DNA from: CF-167 sp963695195
GTDB lineage: Bacteria; Chloroflexota; Limnocylindria; QHBO01
Reading direction: 5' to 3'
Assembly (NCBI GenBank): GCA_963695195.1
Contig: CAVOGE010000007.1
Location: 1,488,001 to 1,552,000 of the forward strand
DNA length: 64,000 nt
The position numbers and the translations under genes are program-made. The notes beneath the pieces are model-generated. The model was not told the origin of the DNA, searched no databases, and saw only the letters and a program-made list of their open reading frames with translations. Below, piece by piece: positions 17,125 through 25,561 of the stretch. Numbering within the stretch: the first letter of the stretch is position 1; every line of letters starts with the position of its first letter.

Positions 17125-17742
17125 ATGCGCCGATCACTGGCCGCGGGCCTCGCGCTCGCAACCGGCACCATCCTGCTGCTCGATCTGCTCGTCATCAACC
17201 CGTCGCTTGCGCTCGTGGCCGGTGGCCTTGTCGAGCTCCTGATCCTGCTGGCCGCGGCCGCCGCGGTAGGCGGGGCGGCGACCCTGGCTGCCCACCAGAT
17301 CCGCGGCCTGGCCAGCCAAGCCTCCGATCGATGGGGTGCCGTCATGCTTCTCGGCGGCATGGGGCTGATGCTGGCGGCGGGGCTGCGCCCCGGATCGAGT
17401 GGGAGTGCCGACCCCGCGGTGAACTGGCTGGTCTCCACGCTCCTCGTGCCGATCGCCAGCTCGCTGTTCGCGCTCGTCTTCCTCTTCCTGCTCGGCGCCG
17501 TTCGGCGCGGTCTGTCGATCGGCACTCGCGAGGCCACCATCACCGTGGCGGCGGGGGCGGTCATGGTGGTGCTCCTCCTGCCGCTCGGGGGTGCCCCGGG
17601 GGACGCCCTCGCGTCGACGGCCGCCTGGGTGCGTGATGTGCCGCTGGCGGCGGTCTTCCGCGGGCTGCTGATCGGTGTCGCCATCCTGGTTGCCGTGAGC
17701 GCGGCGAGGATCCTGCTGGGTGTCGGCAATGCCGACGACTGA
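17125..17742 (+). CDS. Polytopic membrane protein of the MutL-like run
   Basis: The 205 residues are dominated by about six hydrophobic segments, near 7-27, 30-50, 72-90, 104-126, 139-155 and 178-200. Loops are short and no catalytic motif is evident. No family was recognised. It starts four bases after the DUF6754-like gene and ends three before the next. It is paired by topology with the other six-segment protein two genes downstream, and the two may form a membrane core together. Confidence 0.72.
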   Translation: MRRSLAAGLALATGTILLLDLLVINPSLALVAGGLVELLILLAAAAAVGGAATLAAHQIRGLASQASDRWGAVMLLGGMGLMLAAGLRPGSSGSADPAVNWLVSTLLVPIASSLFALVFLFLLGAVRRGLSIGTREATITVAAGAVMVVLLLPLGGAPGDALASTAAWVRDVPLAAVFRGLLIGVAILVAVSAARILLGVGNADD

Positions 17743-17745
17743 CCG

Positions 17746-18621
17746 ATGAGCGAGAGGCCAGGTCCCGTCCGCCGCGGCCCGGTTACGCTCGCGGTCCGCG
17801 AGGCCGCGCCGGTGCTGGCGCTGCTCGTGCTGTTGGCGCTGGCGAGCCTGGTGCCACCTGACCTCGCCGGTGGGGCACTGCGCCTGGCGAGCGCGGATCG
17901 GATCCGGGCGGAGGGCATCGATTCGGCGTTCGACCGCCTCCCCGATCGTGCGCTGGTCCTGGTAGCCATGGACGCCGACCTCGGCACGTACGCAGAGACC
18001 CGGCCGGTCGTGCGCGCTGCCATCGCCGACCTGCGGGGGCGGGGTGCCCGGCTGGCGATCGTCTCCTTCACCGCCGAAGGTCGAGCGCTCGCGGTGGCGG
18101 AGCTGTCGCGCCTCCAACGTCTCGGCGCGGGAGTCGAGGAGATCGCGGATCTTGGATTCGCCGGCGCGGCCGAGGCGGGGTTGATCGGTTCGATTTCGCG
18201 GATCGTGCCGGCTGACGCCGAGGGACCGATCGTGGAAGCGATCCGGTCACGAGGCTCGGATCTCGACGCGTTCGCCCTCGTGGTCGTCGTGTCGGGCGGC
18301 GACCTATCGGTGCGAAGCTGGGTAGAGCAGGTACTCCCACGCGTGCCGGAGCTGCCGATCGTCGCGATCGCGCCAACCTTCCTGGAACCCGAACTCGCCC
18401 CGTACCTGCGAACCGGACAACTCAAGGCCCTGTTGGCCACGCTGCCAGAAGGGCTGGCCTACGTTGACGGTATCCCCGGGGCAGATCGCGGCCGGGCGGC
18501 CGTGGTGGGCGCGATGCCGATGCTTCTGGGGCTGCTGGTGGCGCTGGGCCTGATCGCCCAGTCGTTGCTGGCACCCTTGGTGCACAGGTCCCGACAGGAT
18601 CAGGGGCGGCACGCCGGATGA
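17746..18621 (+). CDS. Membrane-anchored protein with one large soluble domain
   Basis: The 291 residues have a membrane segment near 22-41 (APVLALLVLLALASLVPPDL), a soluble region of about 200 residues, and a second segment near 258-280 (AMPMLLGLLVALGLIAQSLL). The soluble part has the alternating strand/helix look of a Rossmann-like domain (DRALVLVAMDADLGTYAETR, RLAIVSFTAEGRALAVAEL, LVVVVSGGDLSVRSWVEQ). Two flanking segments would put it outside the cytoplasm if the N-terminus is inside, which is inference. It overlaps the next gene by four bases. Confidence 0.72.
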   Translation: MSERPGPVRRGPVTLAVREAAPVLALLVLLALASLVPPDLAGGALRLASADRIRAEGIDSAFDRLPDRALVLVAMDADLGTYAETRPVVRAAIADLRGRGARLAIVSFTAEGRALAVAELSRLQRLGAGVEEIADLGFAGAAEAGLIGSISRIVPADAEGPIVEAIRSRGSDLDAFALVVVVSGGDLSVRSWVEQVLPRVPELPIVAIAPTFLEPELAPYLRTGQLKALLATLPEGLAYVDGIPGADRGRAAVVGAMPMLLGLLVALGLIAQSLLAPLVHRSRQDQGRHAG

Positions 18622-19262
18622 ACGGCCTCTTCGGCACCGACCTTGGTGGCATCGCGGCGACCTGGGTTGCCGCCGCCGCGACGGTCGCGGTGTGGTCGTA
18701 CCTTGTCGGGGCTCGGACGGTCTTCCGATTGACGCAATACCTGCTCGCCGGCCTGGCGACTGGGTACCTTGCTCTGCTGGCACTCGACGATATCCTGTTG
18801 CCGCGCCTGATCTCGCCGCTCCTGGACGATCCGGCCGGGCACGTGGCGCTCATCCCGGCGGCGGCGCTGGCGGCGATCATGATTGCCGCCGCATGGCTTC
18901 CGGGTCGCATCACGGCACCGGTGACGGGGATCCTCATTGGCGGGATCGCCGCACTGGCACTCGGAGGTGCCGTGCTCGGCACTCTGCTGCCGCAGATCGC
19001 TGCGGCGGTCCTGCCGCCGGGCACGGCGCGGACCTCCATCCTCGAGGCAGTTGCCGCGATCGCCATCACGGTGCTCGTCGTGCACTCCTTCACGCATGGC
19101 AGCGCCACGGGCCGGCTCTCCAAGCGTGCGACGCTGGTGGGCCGTTGGCTCCTCGTTGGAGGGATCGGCGGATGGCTCGGCTTCCTGCTGGTGAGCCGCC
19201 TTGCGCTGCTGGTCGACCGGCTCGACTTCCTGCTCGGTGACTGGCTCGGACTGCTCCGATGA
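18618..19262 (+). CDS. Second polytopic membrane protein of the MutL-like run
   Basis: The 214 residues contain about six hydrophobic segments, near 11-30, 38-57, 74-92, 98-122, 137-155 and 172-195. The loop HSFTHGSATGRLSKRATLVG between the last two is basic and probably cytoplasmic. No family was recognised. ATGA overlaps join it to the genes on both sides, so its product is probably made in step with the MutL-like ATPase that follows. Confidence 0.72.
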   Translation: MNGLFGTDLGGIAATWVAAAATVAVWSYLVGARTVFRLTQYLLAGLATGYLALLALDDILLPRLISPLLDDPAGHVALIPAAALAAIMIAAAWLPGRITAPVTGILIGGIAALALGGAVLGTLLPQIAAAVLPPGTARTSILEAVAAIAITVLVVHSFTHGSATGRLSKRATLVGRWLLVGGIGGWLGFLLVSRLALLVDRLDFLLGDWLGLLR

Positions 19263-20920
19263 TCGACACACAACGCACCACCGTGACCGCCACCACCGAG
19301 CTGTCGCTGCTGGTGGATGTCGGCTCGGCATGGACCAAGGCGGTCGTCGTTGGCCGCGCCCAGGGGCGCTGGAGATTGGCAGCCCAGGCGGCACAACCGA
19401 CCGAATGGGGCGACGACGACCTGGTGCGGACCTTGGCCGCGCGGCTGGTCGGATCGGCCGAACCGCGCCTCGGGGACAGGCTGGCGGCGCTCATCTCGGA
19501 TGCCCCCCGAATCGATTGTCACACACCGATGCGTCCGGGCCGGATCGCCCTCGCGGCGGTGTCGGCCGAGGTCTCGGGACGCGCCGCACGGCGGGCGGCC
19601 GAGGCGGCGGGCTGGGTGGTCGCGGAGGCCGTCACCGCAGACGATGGCAGGACCGTCGCCGAACGTCTGCTTGCCCTGCAGTCGGTCGAGGTCGACGCCT
19701 GGCTGATCGCGGGTGGCTACGATGCCCACGGGGGCAGCGGCGCGCTCGAGATGGCCGGCGTGGTGGCCGCCGCGCGGGGTGGCGGGCGGTCACCGGTGGT
19801 CTGGGCAGGATCGGCAGCGATGACCGAACGAGTTGCCGCGCTCTTCGACCGAGGCGTGATGCGGCAGGTTGCCAATCCGCGCCCCTCGGCTGGCCGCGAG
19901 GACGCCACGTCGCTGCGTCGTCACCTCGAGGCACTCATCGAGCGGCTTGTCGAGCCGACCGGCGTGCGAGGGTTGGCCCCGGTAGGTCTGCGGCGGTCCG
20001 TCGCCGAACTGGCACGCGCGGGCGGGCTGCGGGTGGCGGCGGTCGATCTCGGCGCTCGGTATGCCACGTGGATCGTTGCTGATGCGGCCGGCCATGGTCG
20101 CAGCCGCGTGCTTGCCGCGGGGGGGCTCGCGTCACCACTCTTGACGGCTCCCGGCGGCGCCTTACGCGTCGCCCATTCGATGGCCATGCCGGTGGACGAG
20201 TTGGCCGTCGCCGATGCGTTGCAGAACCTGCGCGCACGACCGGGTTCGCTGCCGCAGACCGAGGAGGAGCTGGCGATCGTCCACGGCGCCGCGCGAATCC
20301 TCCTTGGCGAGCTGTCGGGGGACGGCACCGTGCTCGACGGCATCGATCTGCTGATCGGAGCGGGGCGCACCATCGCGGCGGCCCCGACCCCGGGACAGGC
20401 GATGCAGATGCTGCTGGACGGCGTCCGGCCGCTCGGCGTCACCCAGCTGGCGATCGACGCGGCGGGAGCGCTGACCCCCCTCGGAGCCCTTGGCGACGAC
20501 GAGATCGCCGAGGGGATCGGGATGCTGCGCGACGACCTGCTGACACCGCTCGGCGCCGCGGTGGTTACACGCGGTGGGCGCTCCGGTCAACCCGCGATGC
20601 GCGTGACCGTGCACCGGACCGGATGGCCGACGGTCGGGCCGGTCGAGGTCCGCGCAGGCCAGGTCCACCTCCTCCCCCTCGGCCGGGGGCAGGCGGCCGA
20701 CCTCGATATCGAATTGGAGGGGGGCGCCACGCTCGGCGGGCCGCGCCGATCGCGTCACGTCCGCGCCAGCGTCATCGGTGGCACGGTGGGACTGGTCCTC
20801 GACGCCAGGGACATCCCGCTGGTGCTGCCACGGCGCGCCGACGACCGTCGCGCCGTCCTGGCTTCCTGGCGCGATACGCTCGGGCGCGAGGCCGCGATGC
20901 CGTCCGGCGGTGGCGCGTGA
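19259..20920 (+). CDS. MutL/GlmL-like ASKHA-fold ATPase
   Basis: This 553-residue protein looks like the MutL (glutamate mutase L) family. These have an actin/Hsp70-type nucleotide fold and are proposed helpers of B12-dependent mutases. The phosphate-1 strand is LLVDVGSAWTKAVVVG near residue 14. A second phosphate-like strand is VAAVDLGARYATWIVADAAG, and LLIGAGRTIAAAPTPGQAMQ resembles the adenosine motif. No glutamate mutase genes are nearby, and the closest B12 enzyme is the methylmalonyl-CoA mutase 30 kb away. Instead it is translationally coupled to membrane proteins, which recalls PilM or FtsA. The assignment to the fold is firm; the role is open. Confidence 0.8.
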   Translation: MIDTQRTTVTATTELSLLVDVGSAWTKAVVVGRAQGRWRLAAQAAQPTEWGDDDLVRTLAARLVGSAEPRLGDRLAALISDAPRIDCHTPMRPGRIALAAVSAEVSGRAARRAAEAAGWVVAEAVTADDGRTVAERLLALQSVEVDAWLIAGGYDAHGGSGALEMAGVVAAARGGGRSPVVWAGSAAMTERVAALFDRGVMRQVANPRPSAGREDATSLRRHLEALIERLVEPTGVRGLAPVGLRRSVAELARAGGLRVAAVDLGARYATWIVADAAGHGRSRVLAAGGLASPLLTAPGGALRVAHSMAMPVDELAVADALQNLRARPGSLPQTEEELAIVHGAARILLGELSGDGTVLDGIDLLIGAGRTIAAAPTPGQAMQMLLDGVRPLGVTQLAIDAAGALTPLGALGDDEIAEGIGMLRDDLLTPLGAAVVTRGGRSGQPAMRVTVHRTGWPTVGPVEVRAGQVHLLPLGRGQAADLDIELEGGATLGGPRRSRHVRASVIGGTVGLVLDARDIPLVLPRRADDRRAVLASWRDTLGREAAMPSGGGA

Positions 20921-21957
20921 ACGGCAGGGCGCTTCACCGGATCCGGCTGCCACGCGGGACGGTGCTGACGGTCGAGGTGGGTGCGCAGATCCGACCCGAC
21001 GAGGTGATCGGTCTCCATCGGGAGCCGATGGCCCCGATTCGGGTGCCGGTGACCGGGCCACTGCGTCGTCGACCGGCAGACCTGGAGGCGCTCCTCATCG
21101 TGCGTGCTGGCAGCCGTGTGGGCGAGGATGACCCGATCGCTCGAGACGACGGAGGACGCGAGGTGCGCGCGCCCGTCACCGGGCTCGTGGTGTCGGTGAT
21201 GCCGGTCGACGGGACCGTGCTGATCGCGCCCCTTGGCCCTGAGGAGCCGGTGATCGGCCACATCCGGGGGCGCATCCGCGGGCTGGAGGAGCAGGCCGTG
21301 GTGGTGGAGGTGCCCGGAGCGCGGCTTCGCGGTGTCGGCGGAAGCGGAGACGCGGTTCACGGCGAGCTGATGATCGGCGTCCGGAATCCGGAAGACGAGC
21401 TGCGTGCCGCCGCAATCGATTCAGCGGCGACCGGCAAGATCCTGGTCGGCGGTTCACGCGCATCGGCCGAGGCACTGACCCGGGCGCGCGCGATGGGCGT
21501 GGCAGGCATCGTCCTCGGAGGGGTGCTGGACAAGGAGCTCCGCGACTTCGAGGCGATCCAGCGCCGACGCCAGCAGGCCGGGGGTCTGACCGGCTCCTTC
21601 GGCATCCTCCTGCTGGAGGGCTTCGGCAAGGTCAGCATCGATCCGCAGATGTTCGGGTGGCTGACCGAGCAGAACGGCAAGATGGCCAGCCTGGTGGGGA
21701 CCGAGCACCTCCTGTATCTCTACGACTCCGGCCCTCCGCCAGCGCGACGCTCGCTCCCGAAGGTCGGGGAGCGGGTGATCGCTCACCGCAGGCCATTCCA
21801 GGGCAGGACGGGCGTCCTGGTGGCGCTCCTCGATGAGGCGCATGCGGCCCAGTCGGGCATCCCGGCGCGCACTGGCCTCGTCCGCTTCGAGGACGGCAGG
21901 CTGGCCCCGTTGCCACTCGCCAACATCGAGGCGATCGTCCGCGCTTCTGAGCCCTAG
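20917..21957 (+). CDS. Barrel-sandwich and KOW-like protein, end of the MutL-like run
   Basis: This 346-residue protein starts with GTG overlapping the ATPase stop (GTGA). Two hairpins, RLPRGTVLTVEVGAQIRPDE and APVTGLVVSVMPVDGTVLI, look like halves of a biotinyl/lipoyl-type barrel sandwich, but no MKM lysine is present. The middle segment GKILVGGSRASAEALTRARA and MGVAGIVLGGV resembles a Rossmann-like or swivelling domain. Near residue 277, PKVGERVIAHRRPFQGRTG is KOW-like. No signal peptide or membrane segment is seen, so it is probably cytoplasmic. Function unknown. Confidence 0.75.
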   Translation: MNGRALHRIRLPRGTVLTVEVGAQIRPDEVIGLHREPMAPIRVPVTGPLRRRPADLEALLIVRAGSRVGEDDPIARDDGGREVRAPVTGLVVSVMPVDGTVLIAPLGPEEPVIGHIRGRIRGLEEQAVVVEVPGARLRGVGGSGDAVHGELMIGVRNPEDELRAAAIDSAATGKILVGGSRASAEALTRARAMGVAGIVLGGVLDKELRDFEAIQRRRQQAGGLTGSFGILLLEGFGKVSIDPQMFGWLTEQNGKMASLVGTEHLLYLYDSGPPPARRSLPKVGERVIAHRRPFQGRTGVLVALLDEAHAAQSGIPARTGLVRFEDGRLAPLPLANIEAIVRASEP

Positions 21958-21970
21958 GCGTTCGCTCCCG

Positions 21971-21976
21971 TATCCT
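21971..21976 (+). promoter_or_regulatory. -10-like element before tsaE
   Basis: TATCCT lies in the 26-base gap after the preceding gene, and the tsaE ATG follows seven bases later. No convincing -35 is visible. If used, the mRNA would begin at or next to the start codon, marking a new leaderless unit. Confidence 0.35.
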
Positions 21977-21983
21977 TGCTCCG

Positions 21984-22484
21984 ATGAATGAGACCGCCGC
22001 CAACTCCCGGCGGGCCGCTGGCAGTTGTCGCAGCGACAGTCCCCCGCGCACGCGCGCGCTTGGCCGTGCACTCGGCGCCCGGGCACGTCCCGGCACGCTG
22101 TTGGCGCTCATCGGCCCACTCGGTGCCGGCAAGACGGAGCTGGCGAAGGGGGTCGCCGAAGGCCTCGGCATCAGCACGGTGGTCAACAGCCCGACCTTTG
22201 TCCTGATGAACGAACACCACGGCCGGCTGCCCCTCTTTCACATCGATGCCTATCGACTCGGGGACCCCGATGAGGCGCGCGCGGCCGGGCTCCTCGACGA
22301 TCGCCAGGCCCACGGCGTGACGGTGGTGGAGTGGGCGGACCGCCTGGTCGATGTTCTGCCTGCCGAGCGACTCGAGTTGACCCTCATCCCCGACCGCGAC
22401 GGCGGCGACGGTCGGACCGTCGAGTGGCTCGCGACCGACGGAGAGCACGGCGGGCTCGCCGCGGAGGCTCTCGGCACGGCATGA
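21984..22484 (+). CDS. tsaE: tRNA t6A biosynthesis ATPase TsaE
   Basis: TsaE is the ATPase that works with TsaB and TsaD to make t6A37 in ANN-decoding tRNAs. The Walker A motif GPLGAGKT is at residues 44-51, and NSPTFVLMNEH and ITVVEW-like VTVVEWADRL blocks follow. The N-terminal 30 residues are polar and longer than in many homologues, so an internal start is possible. The stop overlaps the tsaB ATG by four bases. Confidence 0.93.
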   Translation: MNETAANSRRAAGSCRSDSPPRTRALGRALGARARPGTLLALIGPLGAGKTELAKGVAEGLGISTVVNSPTFVLMNEHHGRLPLFHIDAYRLGDPDEARAAGLLDDRQAHGVTVVEWADRLVDVLPAERLELTLIPDRDGGDGRTVEWLATDGEHGGLAAEALGTA

Positions 22485-23119
22485 TCATCGCCCTCGAGAG
22501 CGCCTCGACTGATCCGTCGCTTGCCCTCGTCCAGGTCGACGGGACGCCGATCGCCGCGGATGGCTGGACCAGTGATGGCCGCCAGGCGAGTGACCTGCTC
22601 CCACGCCTTCTGACGCTCCTCGCCCGCGAGGGGCGCACGCTGGCGCAGGCGACGGCCATCGCGGTCGGGACCGGACCCGGATCATTCACGGGACTGCGCG
22701 TCGGCATGAGCGTGGCCAAGGGCCTCGCACTGGGCCTTGGCGTGCCGATCTCCGGCATTCCGAGCCTGGCAGCATGGCTCGCCGACGAGCCGGATGCAGT
22801 GGCCGCCCTGGCTCGCGCAGGCGCGCGCGACGCCTACCTGCTGCCGCGCACGGGCGAGGCGGTGACGATCGTCGCCAGGGAGGACCTGGAGGGGACGATC
22901 GGTTCCGCGCTCGTGGTTGCGCCGACCGAGCTGGCCCGCGCGTTCGGCATCCCACGCTGGCAGGCGCCGCTGCGCGCTGCCCTGGCGATCGGCGCCCAGG
23001 CATCACTTCGGCTCGCTGCCGATCCGCGCGGCGATGACCTCGAGGCGCTCGAGCCCGGGTACCTGCGGCAACCGCGCGGGATCCCCTCTCCCGCGCCGGG
23101 GAGCGCGCCATGGCGGTGA
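22481..23119 (+). CDS. tsaB: tRNA t6A biosynthesis protein TsaB
   Basis: TsaB is an ASKHA-fold pseudo-enzyme that dimerises with TsaD. The 212 residues begin MIIALESASTDPSLALVQVD and contain the family block AVGTGPGSFTGLRVGMSVAK. The start is fixed by the ATGA overlap with tsaE. The C-terminal ten bases overlap rimI. The gene lies in a full t6A run. Confidence 0.94.
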   Translation: MIIALESASTDPSLALVQVDGTPIAADGWTSDGRQASDLLPRLLTLLAREGRTLAQATAIAVGTGPGSFTGLRVGMSVAKGLALGLGVPISGIPSLAAWLADEPDAVAALARAGARDAYLLPRTGEAVTIVAREDLEGTIGSALVVAPTELARAFGIPRWQAPLRAALAIGAQASLRLAADPRGDDLEALEPGYLRQPRGIPSPAPGSAPWR

Positions 23120-23634
23120 CGTCGCCGATCCTGATCGAGCCGATGGGGCTCGCCGACATCCCCGGTGTCCTCGAGGTCGAGCGTCTGAGCTTCAGTTCGC
23201 CGTGGCCCGCCTTTGCGTTCCAGCAGGAGCTGACCGCGAACCGTATGGCGCGCTACCTGGTCGCGCGAGCCGACGCCCGGGTGATCGGCTTCGGAGGGAT
23301 CTGGCTGATGGTCGACGAGGCGCACATCACGACGTTCGGCGTGCACCCCGATTGGCGCCGGCAGGGGATCGGTCGACGCCTCCTGCTGGAGCTCGCCGAG
23401 CTCGCGATCGAGCTCGATTCGGCGCGCATGACGCTCGAGGTCCGCCGTCGCAATGCGCCAGCGCAGGCGCTCTACGCCGGCTTCGGCTTCGTGGAGGCGG
23501 GTACCAGGCCCCACTACTACAGCGACGATGGCGAAGACGCGCTGATCATGACCACGCCGAACCTGAGCGATCCCGCGATGCAGCAACGACTGGCGGCCGA
23601 GCGTGCCCGGGCACGAGCCGAGACGGACCGATGA
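23110..23634 (+). CDS. rimI: Ribosomal protein S18 alanine N-acetyltransferase
   Basis: RimI is a GNAT enzyme that acetylates the N-terminus of S18. The acetyl-CoA loop HPDWRRQGIGRRLLLELAEL and the C-terminal NAPAQALYAGFGFVEAGTRP match the family. The 174 residues are slightly long because of a charged tail. It overlaps tsaB by ten bases and tsaD by four. Clustering of rimI with tsaB and tsaD is very common. Confidence 0.92.
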   Translation: MAVTSPILIEPMGLADIPGVLEVERLSFSSPWPAFAFQQELTANRMARYLVARADARVIGFGGIWLMVDEAHITTFGVHPDWRRQGIGRRLLLELAELAIELDSARMTLEVRRRNAPAQALYAGFGFVEAGTRPHYYSDDGEDALIMTTPNLSDPAMQQRLAAERARARAETDR

Positions 23635-24674
23635 GCGGGCCGCGGATCCTGGCAATCGAGACCAGTTGCGATGAGACCGGGGTGGCGGTCGTCGTCGGTG
23701 GCCGACGGATCGAGGCGAACCAGGTGGCGACACAGATCGCCATTCATGCAGCCACCGGCGGGATCGTGCCGGAGGTGGCTGCGCGGCAGCAGCTGCGCTG
23801 GATCGTCCAGACCACCCGCGCCGCGCTTGACGAGGCGGAGATCGGCTGGACCGACCTGGACGCCGTCGCGGTCACCTACGGACCAGGCCTCATCGGCTCG
23901 CTGCTGGTGGGCGTCAACGCGGGCCAGGCGATCGCGGCAGCCCGCGGCCTCCCGCTTATCGGCATCAATCACATCGAGGGCCACATCTACGCCAACTGGC
24001 TCACCGACGCCCGACCGGGGGAACCGCTTCCACCCGAGCCGCCCTTCCCGTTGCTCTGCCTTGTGGTGAGCGGGGGGCACACCCAACTCGTCCTGATGGC
24101 CGGCCATGGCCGCTACCGGTTGCTGGGTCAGACGGTCGACGATGCGGCGGGCGAGGCGTTCGACAAGGTCGGGCGGCTGCTCGGCCTCCCGTACCCGGGT
24201 GGCCCGGCGGTGAGTGCGGCGGCCGAGGGGGCACGCCCGACGCTGCGCTTCCCGCGGGCAAGGACGGACGGGCGCTTCGACTTCAGCTTCTCGGGTCTCA
24301 AGTCGGCGGTCGTCCGTGAGGTGGCGAGCTACCGTGAGCGGGGCGCCGCGATCCCGGTGGACGGCCTGGCCGCCGCTTTTCAGGAAGCGGTCGTTGATGC
24401 ACTGGTCCGCAAGACCGTCGAGGCTGCTGCGGAGCATGCGGTGGCGGCGGTCGCCCTGGGGGGCGGGGTGGCTGCGAATGCGTCCATGCGGACGACACTG
24501 CGAACTCGCCTCGAAGCGACAGGGATCCCGCTCCTCGTGCCGCCCCCGGCATGGTGCACCGATAACGGGGCGATGATCGGCGCCGCTGCGGGATTCCGCT
24601 TCTCCGCCGGCGAGCGGGCCGAGACCGGACTCCAGGCGACGCCGAACCTGGCGCTGCCATGGCTCCCCGCGTGA
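23631..24674 (+). CDS. tsaD: tRNA N6-threonylcarbamoyltransferase TsaD
   Basis: TsaD transfers the threonylcarbamoyl group to A37 of tRNA. The 347-residue frame begins MSGPRILAIETSCDETGVAV. The metal-binding histidines lie in INHIEGHIYANWL. LVVSGGHTQLVLM and AFDKVGRLLGLPYPGG are also present. The start is fixed by ATGA overlap with rimI; the open frame extends further upstream, but that part is antisense-free shadow of tsaB and rimI. Confidence 0.96.
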   Translation: MSGPRILAIETSCDETGVAVVVGGRRIEANQVATQIAIHAATGGIVPEVAARQQLRWIVQTTRAALDEAEIGWTDLDAVAVTYGPGLIGSLLVGVNAGQAIAAARGLPLIGINHIEGHIYANWLTDARPGEPLPPEPPFPLLCLVVSGGHTQLVLMAGHGRYRLLGQTVDDAAGEAFDKVGRLLGLPYPGGPAVSAAAEGARPTLRFPRARTDGRFDFSFSGLKSAVVREVASYRERGAAIPVDGLAAAFQEAVVDALVRKTVEAAAEHAVAAVALGGGVAANASMRTTLRTRLEATGIPLLVPPPAWCTDNGAMIGAAAGFRFSAGERAETGLQATPNLALPWLPA

Positions 24675-25561
24675 GCGATCCGCTCGCCGCCGACCGACTG
24701 GTCCCGCCCACGCCGGGGCAACTGCGCCGGTTGCTCGCGGCCGAGCAGCTCCGACCGCGGAAGGCGCTCAGCCAGCACTTCCTGACCGATCCGACCGCCC
24801 TCGACGCCATCGTCGACGCGGCCGACCTGGTACCCGGCGATCGAGTGGTGGAGGTCGGTCCGGGCCTGGGCGTCCTCACCCGTCGCCTGCTCGCGGCGGG
24901 GGCCACCGTGCTGGCCGTCGAGCTCGACGCGCGACTCGCTGCGTACCTTCGCCGGGAGCTCGGCGAGGTCCCCAACTTCGAACTGATCGAGGCGGACGCG
25001 CTGAGTCTCCACCCGCGGGACTGCTTCCCAGGCCAGGCGTTCAAGCTGGTGGCCAACATTCCGTACCACGTCACCAGTCCACTGCTGCACGCGTTCCTCG
25101 AGGGTGAGCGTCCGCCTGACCTGACCGTGCTGCTGCTCCAGCGCGAAGTGGCCGAGCGCGTGGCCGCGCCGCCGGGCCGGATGAGCTACCTGTCGGTCTT
25201 CGTGCAGAACGTGACCGACGCCGAGGTCGTGGATCACGTGCCGGCCAGCGCCTTCGAGCCTGCTCCCGAGGTGGAGTCGGCGATCCTGCGCCTGCGCCGG
25301 AGGGTCGCCCCGACGGTCCCACCCGGCCCGGGGAGGGAAGACCTCTATCGCATCGTGCAGGCGGGGTTCCGCCACCGCCGGAAGCAGCTGCACAATGGCC
25401 TCGGGCGGGAGCTGGCGGTCGACCGCGAGATCCTGGCCGCCGCCTTCGCGGCCTGCGGCGTCGTCCCGGACCGGCGCCCGCAGACGCTCTCGGTGCCGGA
25501 GTGGACCTGCCTGACCGGGCATCTCGCGCCGCACTTGCCGGTGATGGAGCCCGCCCGGTGA
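24671..25561 (+). CDS. rsmA: 16S rRNA dimethyladenosine transferase RsmA (KsgA)
   Basis: RsmA dimethylates A1518 and A1519 in 16S rRNA late in subunit assembly. The SAM site GDRVVEVGPGLGVLTRRLL and the catalytic NIPYHVTSP motif are present, with LSQHFLTD at the N-terminus. The GTG start giving a GTGA overlap with tsaD was chosen to match the local habit; ATG 12 bases earlier is an alternative. Length is about 296 residues. An rsmA-ispE pair is common. Confidence 0.94.
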   Translation: MSDPLAADRLVPPTPGQLRRLLAAEQLRPRKALSQHFLTDPTALDAIVDAADLVPGDRVVEVGPGLGVLTRRLLAAGATVLAVELDARLAAYLRRELGEVPNFELIEADALSLHPRDCFPGQAFKLVANIPYHVTSPLLHAFLEGERPPDLTVLLLQREVAERVAAPPGRMSYLSVFVQNVTDAEVVDHVPASAFEPAPEVESAILRLRRRVAPTVPPGPGREDLYRIVQAGFRHRRKQLHNGLGRELAVDREILAAAFAACGVVPDRRPQTLSVPEWTCLTGHLAPHLPVMEPAR

